Positions 56,503-64,000 of a stretch of 64,000 nt of DNA are shown here, piece after piece. The position numbers and the translations under genes were made by a program. Under the pieces are notes generated by a model. That model worked only from the letters and a program-made list of their open reading frames with translations. It was not told where the DNA came from and did not search any database. The stretch lies in NCBI RefSeq assembly GCF_004330295.1, contig NZ_SJOJ01000021.1, forward strand, positions 1 through 64,000. Reading direction: 5' to 3'. Position 1 is the first letter of the stretch, and each line of letters opens with the position of its first letter. Source of the DNA: Rahnella victoriana. Its GTDB lineage: Bacteria; Pseudomonadota; Gammaproteobacteria; Enterobacterales; Enterobacteriaceae.

Positions 56503-57909
56503 CTAGTCTTCGTCGTATTGCGGGCCGCCATAGTTATCAAACCGCGACCACTGACCGTTAAAGGTCAGGCGGACGGTACCGATCGGGCCGTTACGTTGCT
56601 TACCGAGGATGATTTGCGCGATGCCTTTTTCTTCACTGTTATCGTGATAGACCTCGTCACGATAGATGAACATGATTAAGTCGGCGTCCTGCTCGATGGA
56701 GCCGGATTCACGTAAATCGGAGTTGACCGGGCGTTTATCCGCACGTTGCTCCAGGCTTCGGTTGAGCTGCGACAGCGCCACTACCGGCACCTGCAATTCT
56801 TTCGCCAGTGCTTTCAGCGAGCGGGAAATTTCGGCGATTTCCAGCGTACGGTTATCGGACAGCGCCGGAACGCGCATCAGCTGGAGGTAGTCGATCATGA
56901 TCAGGCTCAGCCCGCCGTGCTCACGGAAGATGCGTCGGGCGCGCGAACGAACTTCGGTTGGCGTCAGGCCGGACGAGTCATCGATATACATGTTCCGCTT
57001 TTCGAGCAGAATGCCCATGGTGCTGGAGATACGCGCCCAGTCTTCATCATCAAGCTGACCGGTACGGATTTTGGTCTGGTCGACGCGGGACAGTGACGCC
57101 AGCATACGCATCATGATCTGATCGCCGGGCATCTCCAGACTGAAGATTAACACCGGTTTATCCTGCATCATCGCCGCATTTTCGGCGAGGTTCATCGCAA
57201 AGGTGGTTTTACCCATCGACGGACGCGCCGCGACAATGATCAGGTCAGATTTTTGCAAACCGGCGGTTTTCTTGTCGAGGTCGGCATAGCCGGTCGAGAC
57301 GCCCGTTACGCCATCATGCGGGCGCTGGAACAGTTCTTCGATACGGGAAACGGTGCTTTCCAGAATGCGGTCGATGCTTTTCGGGCCTTCGTCTTTACTG
57401 GCGCGGCTTTCGGCAATCTGGAATACGCGGGATTCGGCTAAGTCCAGCAGGTCTTCGCTGCTGCGACCCTGCGGATCATAGCCCGCGTCGGCAATTTCAT
57501 TGGCGACGGAAATCATTTCACGCACCACCGCACGTTCACGCACGATGTCTGCGTAAGCACCGATGTTTGCCGCACTTGGGGTGTTTTTCGAGAGTTCTGC
57601 CAGATAGGCGAAACCGCCGACGGAGTCCAGATCGCCTTTCTGTTCCAGAGATTCAGAAAGCGTGATCAGGTCGATCGGTTTGCTCATTTCCAGCAAACGC
57701 TGCATTTCGGTAAAAATCAGGCGATGCGGGCGGCTGAAGAAGTCATTGCTGACCACGCGCTCGGCGACGTTATCCCAGCGTTCGTTGTCCAGCATCAGCC
57801 CGCCCAGAACGGATTGTTCAGCTTCCAGCGAATGCGGCGGAAGTTTCAACCCTTCCATCTGGCGATCGCGGTTTTCGTTCTGTTGATTGGTCGGTTTTTT
57901 TGCTGCCAT
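56503..57909 (-). CDS. dnaB: Replicative DNA helicase DnaB
   Basis: A 468-residue hexameric helicase (E. coli 471). The N-terminal collar domain (about 25-130) is followed by the RecA-like motor: Walker A ARPSMGKTTFA (about 230-240), Walker B LIMIDYLQLM, then LSQLNRSLE. It unwinds DNA at the fork and recruits DnaG. There is no intein. The start MAAKKPTN matches the family's flexible N-terminus. It is divergent from qorA, the E. coli layout. Confidence 0.97.
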   Translation of the reverse strand: MAAKKPTNQQNENRDRQMEGLKLPPHSLEAEQSVLGGLMLDNERWDNVAERVVSNDFFSRPHRLIFTEMQRLLEMSKPIDLITLSESLEQKGDLDSVGGFAYLAELSKNTPSAANIGAYADIVRERAVVREMISVANEIADAGYDPQGRSSEDLLDLAESRVFQIAESRASKDEGPKSIDRILESTVSRIEELFQRPHDGVTGVSTGYADLDKKTAGLQKSDLIIVAARPSMGKTTFAMNLAENAAMMQDKPVLIFSLEMPGDQIMMRMLASLSRVDQTKIRTGQLDDEDWARISSTMGILLEKRNMYIDDSSGLTPTEVRSRARRIFREHGGLSLIMIDYLQLMRVPALSDNRTLEIAEISRSLKALAKELQVPVVALSQLNRSLEQRADKRPVNSDLRESGSIEQDADLIMFIYRDEVYHDNSEEKGIAQIILGKQRNGPIGTVRLTFNGQWSRFDNYGGPQYDED

Positions 57910-58091
57910 CTGTGGATTAATTCCTGCTCTAAGCGCCTGTTTTATGAGCGTCGGGTTTCCAAAAATCGGAGCCTGACTCGCGCGACAGTATAAACCATTT
58001 CAAAAGGGTATTAACCCTTAGTGCCGAAAATCTGGATTGTCCCGGACATTTAGCCTAGGGTTGAAATCAGGCTCCATCACGAGGAAAAAAC

Positions 58092-59075
58092 ATGGCGAAG
58101 CGCATCCAGTTTTCTGAAACAGGCACCCCTGAGGTTCTGCAATATGTTGATTATCAGCCACAAGATCCGCAGGCTGGCGAGGTTCAGGTTGAGAACAAAG
58201 CCATCGGCATCAACTATATCGATACTTACGTGCGCAGCGGTTTGTACCCACCGGCGAGTTTCCCGGCGGGTTTAGGCACCGAAGCGGCAGGCGTGGTCAG
58301 CAAAGTCGGCAGCGGCGTGACCGGCATCAAACCGGGCGACCGCGTGGTGTATGCGCAATCCGCGCTCGGCGCTTACAGTGAATTTCATAACGTGCCGCAG
58401 GAAAAAATTGCCCTGCTGCCGGATGCCATCAGCTTTGAACAGGCCGCCGCCTCCTTCCTGAAAGGGCTGACGGTTTATTATTTGCTGCGTAAAACCCATG
58501 AAGTGCAGGCCGGTGAAACCATTCTTTTCCATGCCGCCGCCGGTGGCGTGGGTCTGATTGCCTGTCAGTGGGCGAAAGCCCTGGGTGTAAAACTGATTGG
58601 CACCGTCGGGTCGGACGAAAAGGCAGAGCGCGCCAAACAGGCGGGCGCCTGGGCGACCATCAACTATCAAAAAGAAGATATCGCGACCCGCGTGGCGGAA
58701 CTGACCGGTGGCGAGAAAGTCGGGGTGGTGTACGACTCGGTGGGTAAAGATACCTTCGAGAAATCGCTTAACAGCCTGAAACGCCGTGGTTTGCTGGTCA
58801 GTTTCGGTAATGCTTCCGGCCCGGTGAAAGGCGTGGATCTGGCGATCCTCAATCAGAAAGGCTCCCTGTTTGTCACCCGCCCTTCCCTCAATGGCTACGT
58901 GACCAACCGTGAAGAACTCGAGGAAGCCAGCAGCGAGCTGTTTTCACTGATTGCCAGTGGTGCGATAAAAGTCGATGTCAGCGACGCGCAGAAATTCCCG
59001 CTCGCAGAGGCAAAACGCGCACATGAAACGCTGGAAAGCCGCGTGACACAGGGTTCAAGTTTACTCATCCCATAA
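58092..59075 (+). CDS. qorA: NADPH:quinone oxidoreductase QorA
   Basis: A 327-residue zeta-crystallin-type medium-chain reductase, as in E. coli QorA. It reduces quinones with NADPH in the cytosol. The Rossmann motif AAAGGVGLIACQWAKALG (about 150-167) and the N-terminal IGINYIDTYVRSGLYP are conserved; zinc ligands are absent, as expected. CGAGGA precedes the ATG. It is divergent from dnaB and ends with a strong terminator. Confidence 0.95.
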   Translation: MAKRIQFSETGTPEVLQYVDYQPQDPQAGEVQVENKAIGINYIDTYVRSGLYPPASFPAGLGTEAAGVVSKVGSGVTGIKPGDRVVYAQSALGAYSEFHNVPQEKIALLPDAISFEQAAASFLKGLTVYYLLRKTHEVQAGETILFHAAAGGVGLIACQWAKALGVKLIGTVGSDEKAERAKQAGAWATINYQKEDIATRVAELTGGEKVGVVYDSVGKDTFEKSLNSLKRRGLLVSFGNASGPVKGVDLAILNQKGSLFVTRPSLNGYVTNREELEEASSELFSLIASGAIKVDVSDAQKFPLAEAKRAHETLESRVTQGSSLLIP

Positions 59076-59095
59076 AAGTGTCCCTGAGCCAATGC

Positions 59096-59130
59096 AAAAA
59101 AGGCTTTCACAGATGTGAAAGCCTTTCTTA
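59096..59130. terminator. Rho-independent terminator of qorA
   Basis: AAAAAGGCTTTCAC-AGAT-GTGAAAGCCTTTCTT, 20 bp after the qorA stop codon. Confidence 0.9.
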
Positions 59131-59471
59131 CTGTCTGATTCAGACGACCTCTGATTTCAGACGGGTACTGCTGTAGGGTACTGCCGGGTAAATCCACAGG
59201 GCGATGTCACTTAAGCGACTATTGTGTGCCTCAGCGGACTTGATGAATTCGGTTTACAGCCTGCTGGCTGCCAATGAATTCCATCCTAACAGTCACCCAT
59301 GTTAAAAAATATGATTTATGCGTTTCTACCGCACATTCTGACCCAGCTTGTGATCGCTAGCACATAAGCAAAAGTTATCGCTGCAACGGTTACATTTTTT
59401 TGTGCTTAAAAGACAGCCAGCAATCATCATATTTTCAGTGGGTTACGCGAACCAATTATTGATCGTCGTGA
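59131..59471. other. Intergenic region between qorA and pspG
   Basis: About 340 bp without a gene. Short direct repeats lie near the left end: CTGATTCAGACG/CTGATTTCAGACG (59135-59163) and GGGTACTGC twice (59163-59171, 59176-59184). I see no firm RNA or coding feature. Confidence 0.4.
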
Positions 59472-59708
59472 TTACGGTAAACGACGGCGACGATATTTTG
59501 GTTCATCTGGCCGGATAAATGCCCGGTAAATCCAGACGGCCACCACCGCCAAAACCAGCCACGGCAACATTTTAATAACAATTGCCAAAAAGCCACCCAA
59601 CATCATCAGCGCAAAGGCCACGACCAGCGCCGCAATCATGCCCAGCAAAGAGATGCCGGTGAGCATCAGCATAAAGAAAAAACCAAGCACGAAGAGAATT
59701 TCCAGCAT
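59472..59708 (-). CDS. pspG: Phage shock protein G
   Basis: A 78-residue inner-membrane protein with two hydrophobic helices (about 3-42 and 43-60) and a basic tail (RPDEPKYRRRRLP), matching PspG of E. coli (80 residues). It is an effector of the phage shock response to membrane stress. The ATG at 59708 has AAGGAG upstream; a longer frame is rejected. A sigma-54 promoter lies 61-76 bp upstream, so it is under PspF control. dusA lies upstream on the same strand. Confidence 0.93.
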   Translation of the reverse strand: MLEILFVLGFFFMLMLTGISLLGMIAALVVAFALMMLGGFLAIVIKMLPWLVLAVVAVWIYRAFIRPDEPKYRRRRLP

Positions 59709-59768
59709 CGGGTGCTCCTTAATAAGCCATGTGTAATAAGACATGATGTCAAAACACATCTTGGCTAT

Positions 59769-59784
59769 TACAAGAAACGTGCCA
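59769..59784 (-). promoter_or_regulatory. Sigma-54 promoter of pspG
   Basis: TGGCACG-TTTC-TTGTA on the minus strand (59784 to 59769), with the -24 GG and -12 TTG elements in register; it matches TGGCACR-N4-TTGCW except C to T in the -12 element. It is 61-76 bp before the pspG start codon. PspF with sigma-54 drives pspG in E. coli. Confidence 0.85.
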
Positions 59785-59909
59785 GTATGAAAGGAGAATT
59801 AATCCGCTGAATCATAAGAGAAAAATAATACGCAGGCGCGAACGGCCTGCGCAGAGATAGTGAATCTGACTAACTGATAGTGATTTTGCTCACTGGCTTT
59901 TTATCGCGG

Positions 59910-60938
59910 TCAGGCCTGCGCCGCCATTTCCTGCTGCTGAGCGACCATCTGCAATGCCTGTTCAACCACATCAATACCTGCACCGGCTTTATGTGCATTC
60001 TCACTGAGATGGCGACGGAACTGACGTGCGCCCGGCACGCCCTGGAACAGTCCCAGAATGTGGCGGGTAATGTGGCCGAGGTAGGTTCCTTTGCTCAGCT
60101 CTGCTTCAATATACGGGTACAGCGCACGGATAATGTCCGGCCCGCTTTTCAGCGGCGTGTCGGCACCGAACAGCTCGCGATCTACATTCAGCAACATGCC
60201 CGGATTCTGGTAAGCCTCGCGCCCCACCATCACGCCATCCATATATTGCAGATGGGTTTTGGCTTCTTCGAGCGTCTTAATGCCGCCGTTAATTGCCATC
60301 GTCAGATGCGGGAAATCACGTTTAAGCTGATACACGCGCGGGTAATCCAGCGGCGGGATTTCACGGTTCTCTTTCGGGCTGAGGCCGGAAAGCCAGGCTT
60401 TACGCGCATGGATAATGAAGGTATCGCAGCCGCCGTTTTCAGACACCTGACGGATGAAATCACAGAGGAATTCGTAGCTGTCCTGATCGTCGATACCAAT
60501 GCGGGTTTTGACCGTGACCGGAATGGAAACCACATCGCGCATCGCTTTAATGCAGTCGGCAACCAGCGATGCCTGCCCCATCAGACAGGCACCAAACATG
60601 CCGTTTTGTACGCGATCCGACGGACAACCGACATTCAGGTTAATTTCGTCATAGCCACGTTCTTCCGCCAGCTTCGCACAATGCGCCAGATCGGCAGGAT
60701 TGCTGCCGCCAAGCTGCAAGGACACCGGATGTTCTTCATCGCCAAAGCCCAGATAATCCCCTTTGCCGTGAATGATGGCACCGGTGGTCACCATTTCGGT
60801 ATACAGCAAGGTCTGACCGGTCATCAGCCGGTGAAAATGGCGGCAGTGACGATCAGTCCAGTCGAGCATGGGCGCAACGGAAAAACGCTGAGCGGAAAAA
60901 GGGGTGGTCCGGGGCATTGCGTGTTGAGTTTCTGACAT
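59910..60938 (-). CDS. dusA: tRNA-dihydrouridine synthase A
   Basis: A 342-residue FMN-dependent enzyme that reduces U20/U20a in tRNA. The TIM barrel begins [16 protein letters not shown], the catalytic cysteine lies in [18 protein letters not shown] (about 95-112), and [12 protein letters not shown] follows. The start at 60938 has GTCAGG close before it; a second ATG seven codons on is possible. Zur is divergent and pspG follows on the same strand, as in E. coli. Confidence 0.96.
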   Translation of the reverse strand: MSETQHAMPRTTPFSAQRFSVAPMLDWTDRHCRHFHRLMTGQTLLYTEMVTTGAIIHGKGDYLGFGDEEHPVSLQLGGSNPADLAHCAKLAEERGYDEINLNVGCPSDRVQNGMFGACLMGQASLVADCIKAMRDVVSIPVTVKTRIGIDDQDSYEFLCDFIRQVSENGGCDTFIIHARKAWLSGLSPKENREIPPLDYPRVYQLKRDFPHLTMAINGGIKTLEEAKTHLQYMDGVMVGREAYQNPGMLLNVDRELFGADTPLKSGPDIIRALYPYIEAELSKGTYLGHITRHILGLFQGVPGARQFRRHLSENAHKAGAGIDVVEQALQMVAQQQEMAAQA

Positions 60939-61181
60939 CGGCCTGACATTCGCTGAAGGGGTTCGTGGCGCTCCTTCCGGCGTGACCGCCAGAGGGAATG
61001 TAATCGCTGATTATATCACAGAACAAAGATTCGGCATCTTGTGCCGTTAAGCGAACGAATGACGACGCCGTATCACATCTGAATGGCGCATAATTCGGCG
61101 TTTTGCCGCAAGCATGATAAAATCAACACAGGTCGCATGATGTGGCCTGTCTCCCCCCATCTGCGCTCAGAGAACGTTGCT

Positions 61182-61691
61182 ATGACCCTGAATAATCCGG
61201 AAAAATTACTTTCACAAGCTGAAGAACTTTGCCAGCAGCGCAATGTTCGCCTGACCCCGCAGCGGCTGGAAGTACTGCGTCTGATGACGCAACAACCCGG
61301 TGCGATCAGCGCCTATGATTTGCTGGACTTGCTGCGTGTCAGCGAGCCGCAGGCAAAACCGCCGACCGTTTACCGTGCGCTGGATTTTCTGCTGGAACAA
61401 GGGTTTATCCACCGCGTTGAGTCAGCGAACAGCTATGTGCTGTGCCACCATTTTGAAGAGCCGAGCCACACCTCTGCGCTGTTTATCTGCGACCGCTGCG
61501 GGCTGGTCACCGAAAAAACCACGGATGGCATTGAAGAGCGCCTGGCAAAACTGGCGTCAGAGTCCGGATTTGAACTTCGTCATTCGGTGGTGGAAGCGCA
61601 TGGATTGTGTGCGGAATGTAAAGTCGTGGAAACCTGCGACAGCCATGATCACTGCGATCACGACCACAGTATTGTGGTGAAAAAACGCTGA
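61182..61691 (+). CDS. zur: Zinc uptake regulator Zur
   Basis: A 169-residue Fur-family repressor (E. coli Zur 171). The winged helix (about 15-85) has NVRLTPQRLEVLRLMTQQ and KPPTVYRALDFLLEQGFIHR. Zinc ligands are in CHHFEEPSHTSALFICDRCG and in CAECKVVETCDSHDHCDHDH near the C-terminus. It represses znuABC and related genes when zinc is plentiful. The ATG at 61182 aligns with the family; a frame open upstream is not used. Confidence 0.96.
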   Translation: MTLNNPEKLLSQAEELCQQRNVRLTPQRLEVLRLMTQQPGAISAYDLLDLLRVSEPQAKPPTVYRALDFLLEQGFIHRVESANSYVLCHHFEEPSHTSALFICDRCGLVTEKTTDGIEERLAKLASESGFELRHSVVEAHGLCAECKVVETCDSHDHCDHDHSIVVKKR

Positions 61692-61825
61692 GGGATGAAG
61701 GGGTAACGACGAATAACTTGCGGGGGTAAGGGTTGGGTACTTCCGTGTACCCGTATCCTGAATTGTTCCGGGTAGGAGCAGCTAAAGCCAGGATACGTCA
61801 CTGATACGCGAGGGGGAGTCGCGTG

Positions 61826-62035
61826 TTACCAGTGATATTTATTTTTGGTTTCCCATTCATTGAGCTCTTTCTCGGCCTGATCTTTCTGATAGCCGTAACG
61901 CTCCTGAATTTTACCGACCAACTGATCACGTTTACCTTCAACCACTGTCAGGTCGTCATCCGTCAGCTTGCCCCATTGTTCTTTCACTTTCCCTTTGAAC
62001 TGTTTCCAGTTACCGTCGGCTTGGTCCTTATTCAT
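61826..62035 (-). CDS. yjbJ: CsbD-family stress protein YjbJ
   Basis: A 69-residue hydrophilic protein: MNKDQADGNWKQFKGKVKEQ, then WGKLTDDDLTVVEGK and a C-terminal NEWETKNKYHW. It is the CsbD family, abundant in stationary phase or osmotic stress and of unknown molecular function. AGGAGA precedes the ATG. The position between zur and dinF matches E. coli. Confidence 0.95.
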   Translation of the reverse strand: MNKDQADGNWKQFKGKVKEQWGKLTDDDLTVVEGKRDQLVGKIQERYGYQKDQAEKELNEWETKNKYHW

Positions 62036-62234
62036 AAAATATCTCCTGTTACCTTGGGTTTCGTGAACTGCATTTCTCGCTTGCAGTTCGTCCTTAACAC
62101 TTTAAAGGTTAGTAGAGAATCCCGATTAATCCTCCCGAAACAGGGATAAAAAGCGTTATTAGGATTAATCCAAAGCAGAAAATAACGATACGCCGGGGTT
62201 TATGCCTTTGAAAAATGCGGAAAAATCCCCCCAT

Positions 62235-63590
62235 TCAGGACGTAAACCAGGTGTCATGACGCCAGTAACGACGCCATATCCAGCCCAGCGACAGCCCCCG
62301 CAGCCCCAGAAACACCATCAGTGCCAGCCACAGGGCATGGTTACCCAGCAGCGGTAAGGTGAACAGTGTCAGACCGTATCCCAGCGCCGCCACCAGCATG
62401 CTGTTACGCATATCCCGCCCGCGCGTTGCGCCTATGAACATACCATCCAGCAAATAGCACCAGACGGCCACCAGGGGCAGGATGATCTGCCAGCCGAGAT
62501 AATGGTCAGCCAGCTCACGCAGTTCAGGTAATGACGTCAGCGCGTTAATGATCGCGTCACCCGCCAGGGCATAAACCAGCGCGAAAAACAGGGCGACCAG
62601 CCCGGCCTGACGACACGCGGCGTGCCAGACATTCAGCAGTTTTTCGCGGTTACGGGCACCGAACGCCTCACCGGAATGCGCTTCAATGGCGTAGGCAAAA
62701 CCATCCAGCGCAAAAGCGGTAAACGTCAGCAGATTCATCAGCACCGCGTTCACCGCCACGACGTGACTGCCCAGCCGCGCGCCCAGAATAGTCAGTGAGG
62801 CAAAGCAAAGCTGGAGCAGCAATGACCGCAGCATGATGTCGCGGTTAAGCCCCAGCAGACGACGCAGGTTACCGCGCCATGCAGAGGTGATTTCTTCACC
62901 GGTAATACCGCGTTGTTTCATCACCCGCCAGACAAAATACAATCCGATCAGCAGGGTGAAATACTCCGAACTGGCGGTCGCCATGGCGGCACCACGCACG
63001 TTCCAACCCAGCCCGATCACCAGCCACAGATCCAGAATGATATTAAGCAGATTCCCGGCAATCAGCAGGATCACGGGCCCGCGCACATACTGAATCCCCA
63101 GCAGCCAGCCGAGGATCACCAGATTGGCCAGCGATGCCGGCGCACTGAACCAGCGGATTTCAATAAACAACCTCGCCTGTTCCAGTACCGGCTGGCTACC
63201 GCCGACAATGTGAAATGCCAGTTCCATCAGCGGATGGCGGAATAACACAATGATGGCACCGGCCAGCACGGCCAGAAGAAAAGGCTGTACGAAGGCACGC
63301 GCCAGCAGCTGATTGTCTTTCGCGCCGAGCGCCTGCGCGGTCATGCCGGTGGTGCTCATGCGCAGAAACAACAGCAGCATAAAGAGGAAAGTGGTGATCA
63401 TAGAACCGACAGCCACACCGCCGAGATAATCCGGGCTGTCGAGATGGCCGATCACTGCGGTATCCACCAGCCCGAGCAACGGCACCGTGATATTGGAAAA
63501 AATCATCGGCAACGCCAGCATCCACAGTGCTTTATCGGCAGGACTTAGAAAGGTGTTTTGGAATTTTTGTCGCAGGGAATGATGTTGCAT
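62235..63590 (-). CDS. dinF: MATE-family efflux transporter DinF
   Basis: A 451-residue MATE transporter with 12 transmembrane helices, related to DNA-damage-inducible DinF (WMLALPMIFSNITVPLLGLV, DTAVIGHLDSPDYLGG). It exports cationic compounds or protects against oxidative and bile stress, using Na+ or H+. In E. coli it is co-transcribed with lexA, which precedes it here too. The start is taken at 63590 (MQHHSLRQK); an ATG four codons earlier at 63602 follows no ribosome site. The lexA-dinF gap of about 300 bp is longer than in E. coli and holds a repeat. Confidence 0.93.
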   Translation of the reverse strand: MQHHSLRQKFQNTFLSPADKALWMLALPMIFSNITVPLLGLVDTAVIGHLDSPDYLGGVAVGSMITTFLFMLLLFLRMSTTGMTAQALGAKDNQLLARAFVQPFLLAVLAGAIIVLFRHPLMELAFHIVGGSQPVLEQARLFIEIRWFSAPASLANLVILGWLLGIQYVRGPVILLIAGNLLNIILDLWLVIGLGWNVRGAAMATASSEYFTLLIGLYFVWRVMKQRGITGEEITSAWRGNLRRLLGLNRDIMLRSLLLQLCFASLTILGARLGSHVVAVNAVLMNLLTFTAFALDGFAYAIEAHSGEAFGARNREKLLNVWHAACRQAGLVALFFALVYALAGDAIINALTSLPELRELADHYLGWQIILPLVAVWCYLLDGMFIGATRGRDMRNSMLVAALGYGLTLFTLPLLGNHALWLALMVFLGLRGLSLGWIWRRYWRHDTWFTS

Positions 63591-63893
63591 AGAGAATCTC
63601 ATGCCGGAGGTTCAGGTTATGCCTGTAAATGACATCGCCCCGAAAGGGGCGACGATGAGAGAAAATGCTTTCTCTTTGAATTCAAATGAATGCCGGAGGC
63701 GGCCGCCATCCCTATTCAACTATGTTCGATACTATCGAGACCAGACGCTAAATCGAAGCATCTGGCTCACGAATTTGAGCGAGTAATTCGAGTTATATCA
63801 AGGCGGCAACTGAGCGAACACCGGGAGCATACACCAGTATGTGACCGGGGTTCGCGAAGGCAGCCAACGAAGAGATAGCTCGAAGTACGAAGA
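63591..63893. other. lexA-dinF intergenic region
   Basis: About 300 bp with a GAAA-loop hairpin (TCGCCCC/GGGGCGA, 63635-63652), a GCTCA/TGAGC hairpin near 63765-63780, and the palindromic repeat at 63784-63890. The hairpins may reduce read-through from lexA into dinF or process the transcript. No gene. Confidence 0.5.
63784..63890. repeat. ~110-bp palindromic intergenic repeat, copy 2
   Basis: TAATTCGAGTTAT on the left and TAGCTCGAAGTACGA on the right are the outer arms, and ACCGGGAGC/GTGACCGGGG the central pair. It aligns with 50637-50749 in the same orientation, and like it sits within a few bases of a stop codon (lexA). Confidence 0.7.
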
Positions 63894-64000
63894 TCAAATC
63901 CAGTTGCCGTTGCGGATGACGCCTACGGCTAAACCTTCAATGCTGAAATTCTGCTCGCGCAAATCCACCACAATCGGCTGGAACTCGCTGTTTTCAGGCA
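63894..64000 (-). CDS. lexA: LexA repressor, C-terminal end (partial)
   Basis: The last 35 codons of lexA, running off the right edge of the window. The translated end [20 protein letters not shown], then [14 protein letters not shown], closely matches the E. coli LexA C-terminus. The part seen belongs to the self-cleaving peptidase domain; the catalytic Ser-Lys pair lies outside the window. LexA represses SOS genes, including uvrA and ssb here. dinF follows on the same strand. Confidence 0.95.
   Translation of the reverse strand, partial: PENSEFQPIVVDLREQNFSIEGLAVGVIRNGNWI

Noticed and set aside
61823-62149. Plus-strand hydrophobic open frame over yjbJ
   Set aside because: It is the complement of yjbJ, which has a family match and a good ribosome site.

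Overview
The window is chromosomal DNA of a GC-rich member of the Enterobacterales, most likely Yersiniaceae (Rahnella, Ewingella or Serratia type). Housekeeping genes closely match E. coli proteins and keep the order of the E. coli 92-minute region: ghxP-yjcE, ssb/uvrA, yjbR, tyrB, alr-dnaB, qorA, pspG-dusA, zur, yjbJ and dinF-lexA. Compared with E. coli, large accessory blocks lie between these landmarks, and aphA, yjbQ and soxRS are not seen. No tRNA, rRNA, CRISPR array or transposase was found.

Layout. 0.1-2.3 kb: an LrgAB/CidAB-type membrane pair with a divergent LysR regulator. 2.4-5.7 kb: the Na+/H+ antiporter yjcE and the purine permease ghxP. 6.1-18.8 kb: glutathione transferases, an MHYT-GGDEF-EAL c-di-GMP enzyme, a chemoreceptor with a FliA-type promoter, an inositol-phosphatase-like enzyme, a LysE exporter, two unlinked-looking substrate-binding proteins (one exported, one apparently cytosolic), a RIO kinase, an acetyltransferase, an AraC regulator and a DMT transporter. 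18.9-21.4 kb: an AT-rich type VI secretion accessory island with two hcp copies (one truncated) sharing a 269-bp repeat, a small membrane protein of immunity type, and an opposite-strand pair including a DUF1493-like protein. 21.5-32.4 kb: SDR/LysR and ALDH/AraC modules, three uncharacterised proteins, the urate hydroxylase hpxO with a divergent LysR, and a Tat-signal amidohydrolase broken by an in-frame stop.

32.5-40.6 kb: divergent ssb/uvrA sharing an SOS box, a secreted esterase, a LysR/GST/FMN-protein module and yjbR. 40.7-50.6 kb: a complete-looking Embden-Meyerhof-type sulfoglycolysis locus (yihO, yihP, yihQ, yihS, yihT, yihU on one strand; yihV and csqR/yihW on the other). It imports sulfoquinovosides, hydrolyses them, isomerises sulfoquinovose, phosphorylates and cleaves it, and reduces the sulfolactaldehyde for export. 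Catalytic residues of every enzyme fall at the E. coli positions; yihR and ompL are missing. 50.7-56.3 kb: tyrB, an SDR, a YitT membrane protein, an Lrp-type regulator, a periplasmic PheC-like cyclohexadienyl dehydratase, and alr. 56.5-64 kb: dnaB, qorA, pspG with a sigma-54 promoter, dusA, zur, yjbJ, dinF and the 3' end of lexA.

Intergenic DNA carries at least three families of dispersed palindromic elements: REP/BIME-like elements with a potential G-quadruplex tail (left end, 4.2 kb, 36.3 kb), a ~110-bp palindromic repeat directly downstream of tyrB and lexA, and a different ~120-bp palindrome between alr and dnaB. I did not find a system I would call clearly new. The best candidates for undescribed biology are the Hcp island, the cytosolic ModA-like protein beside an exported binding protein, and the periplasmic PheC locus.
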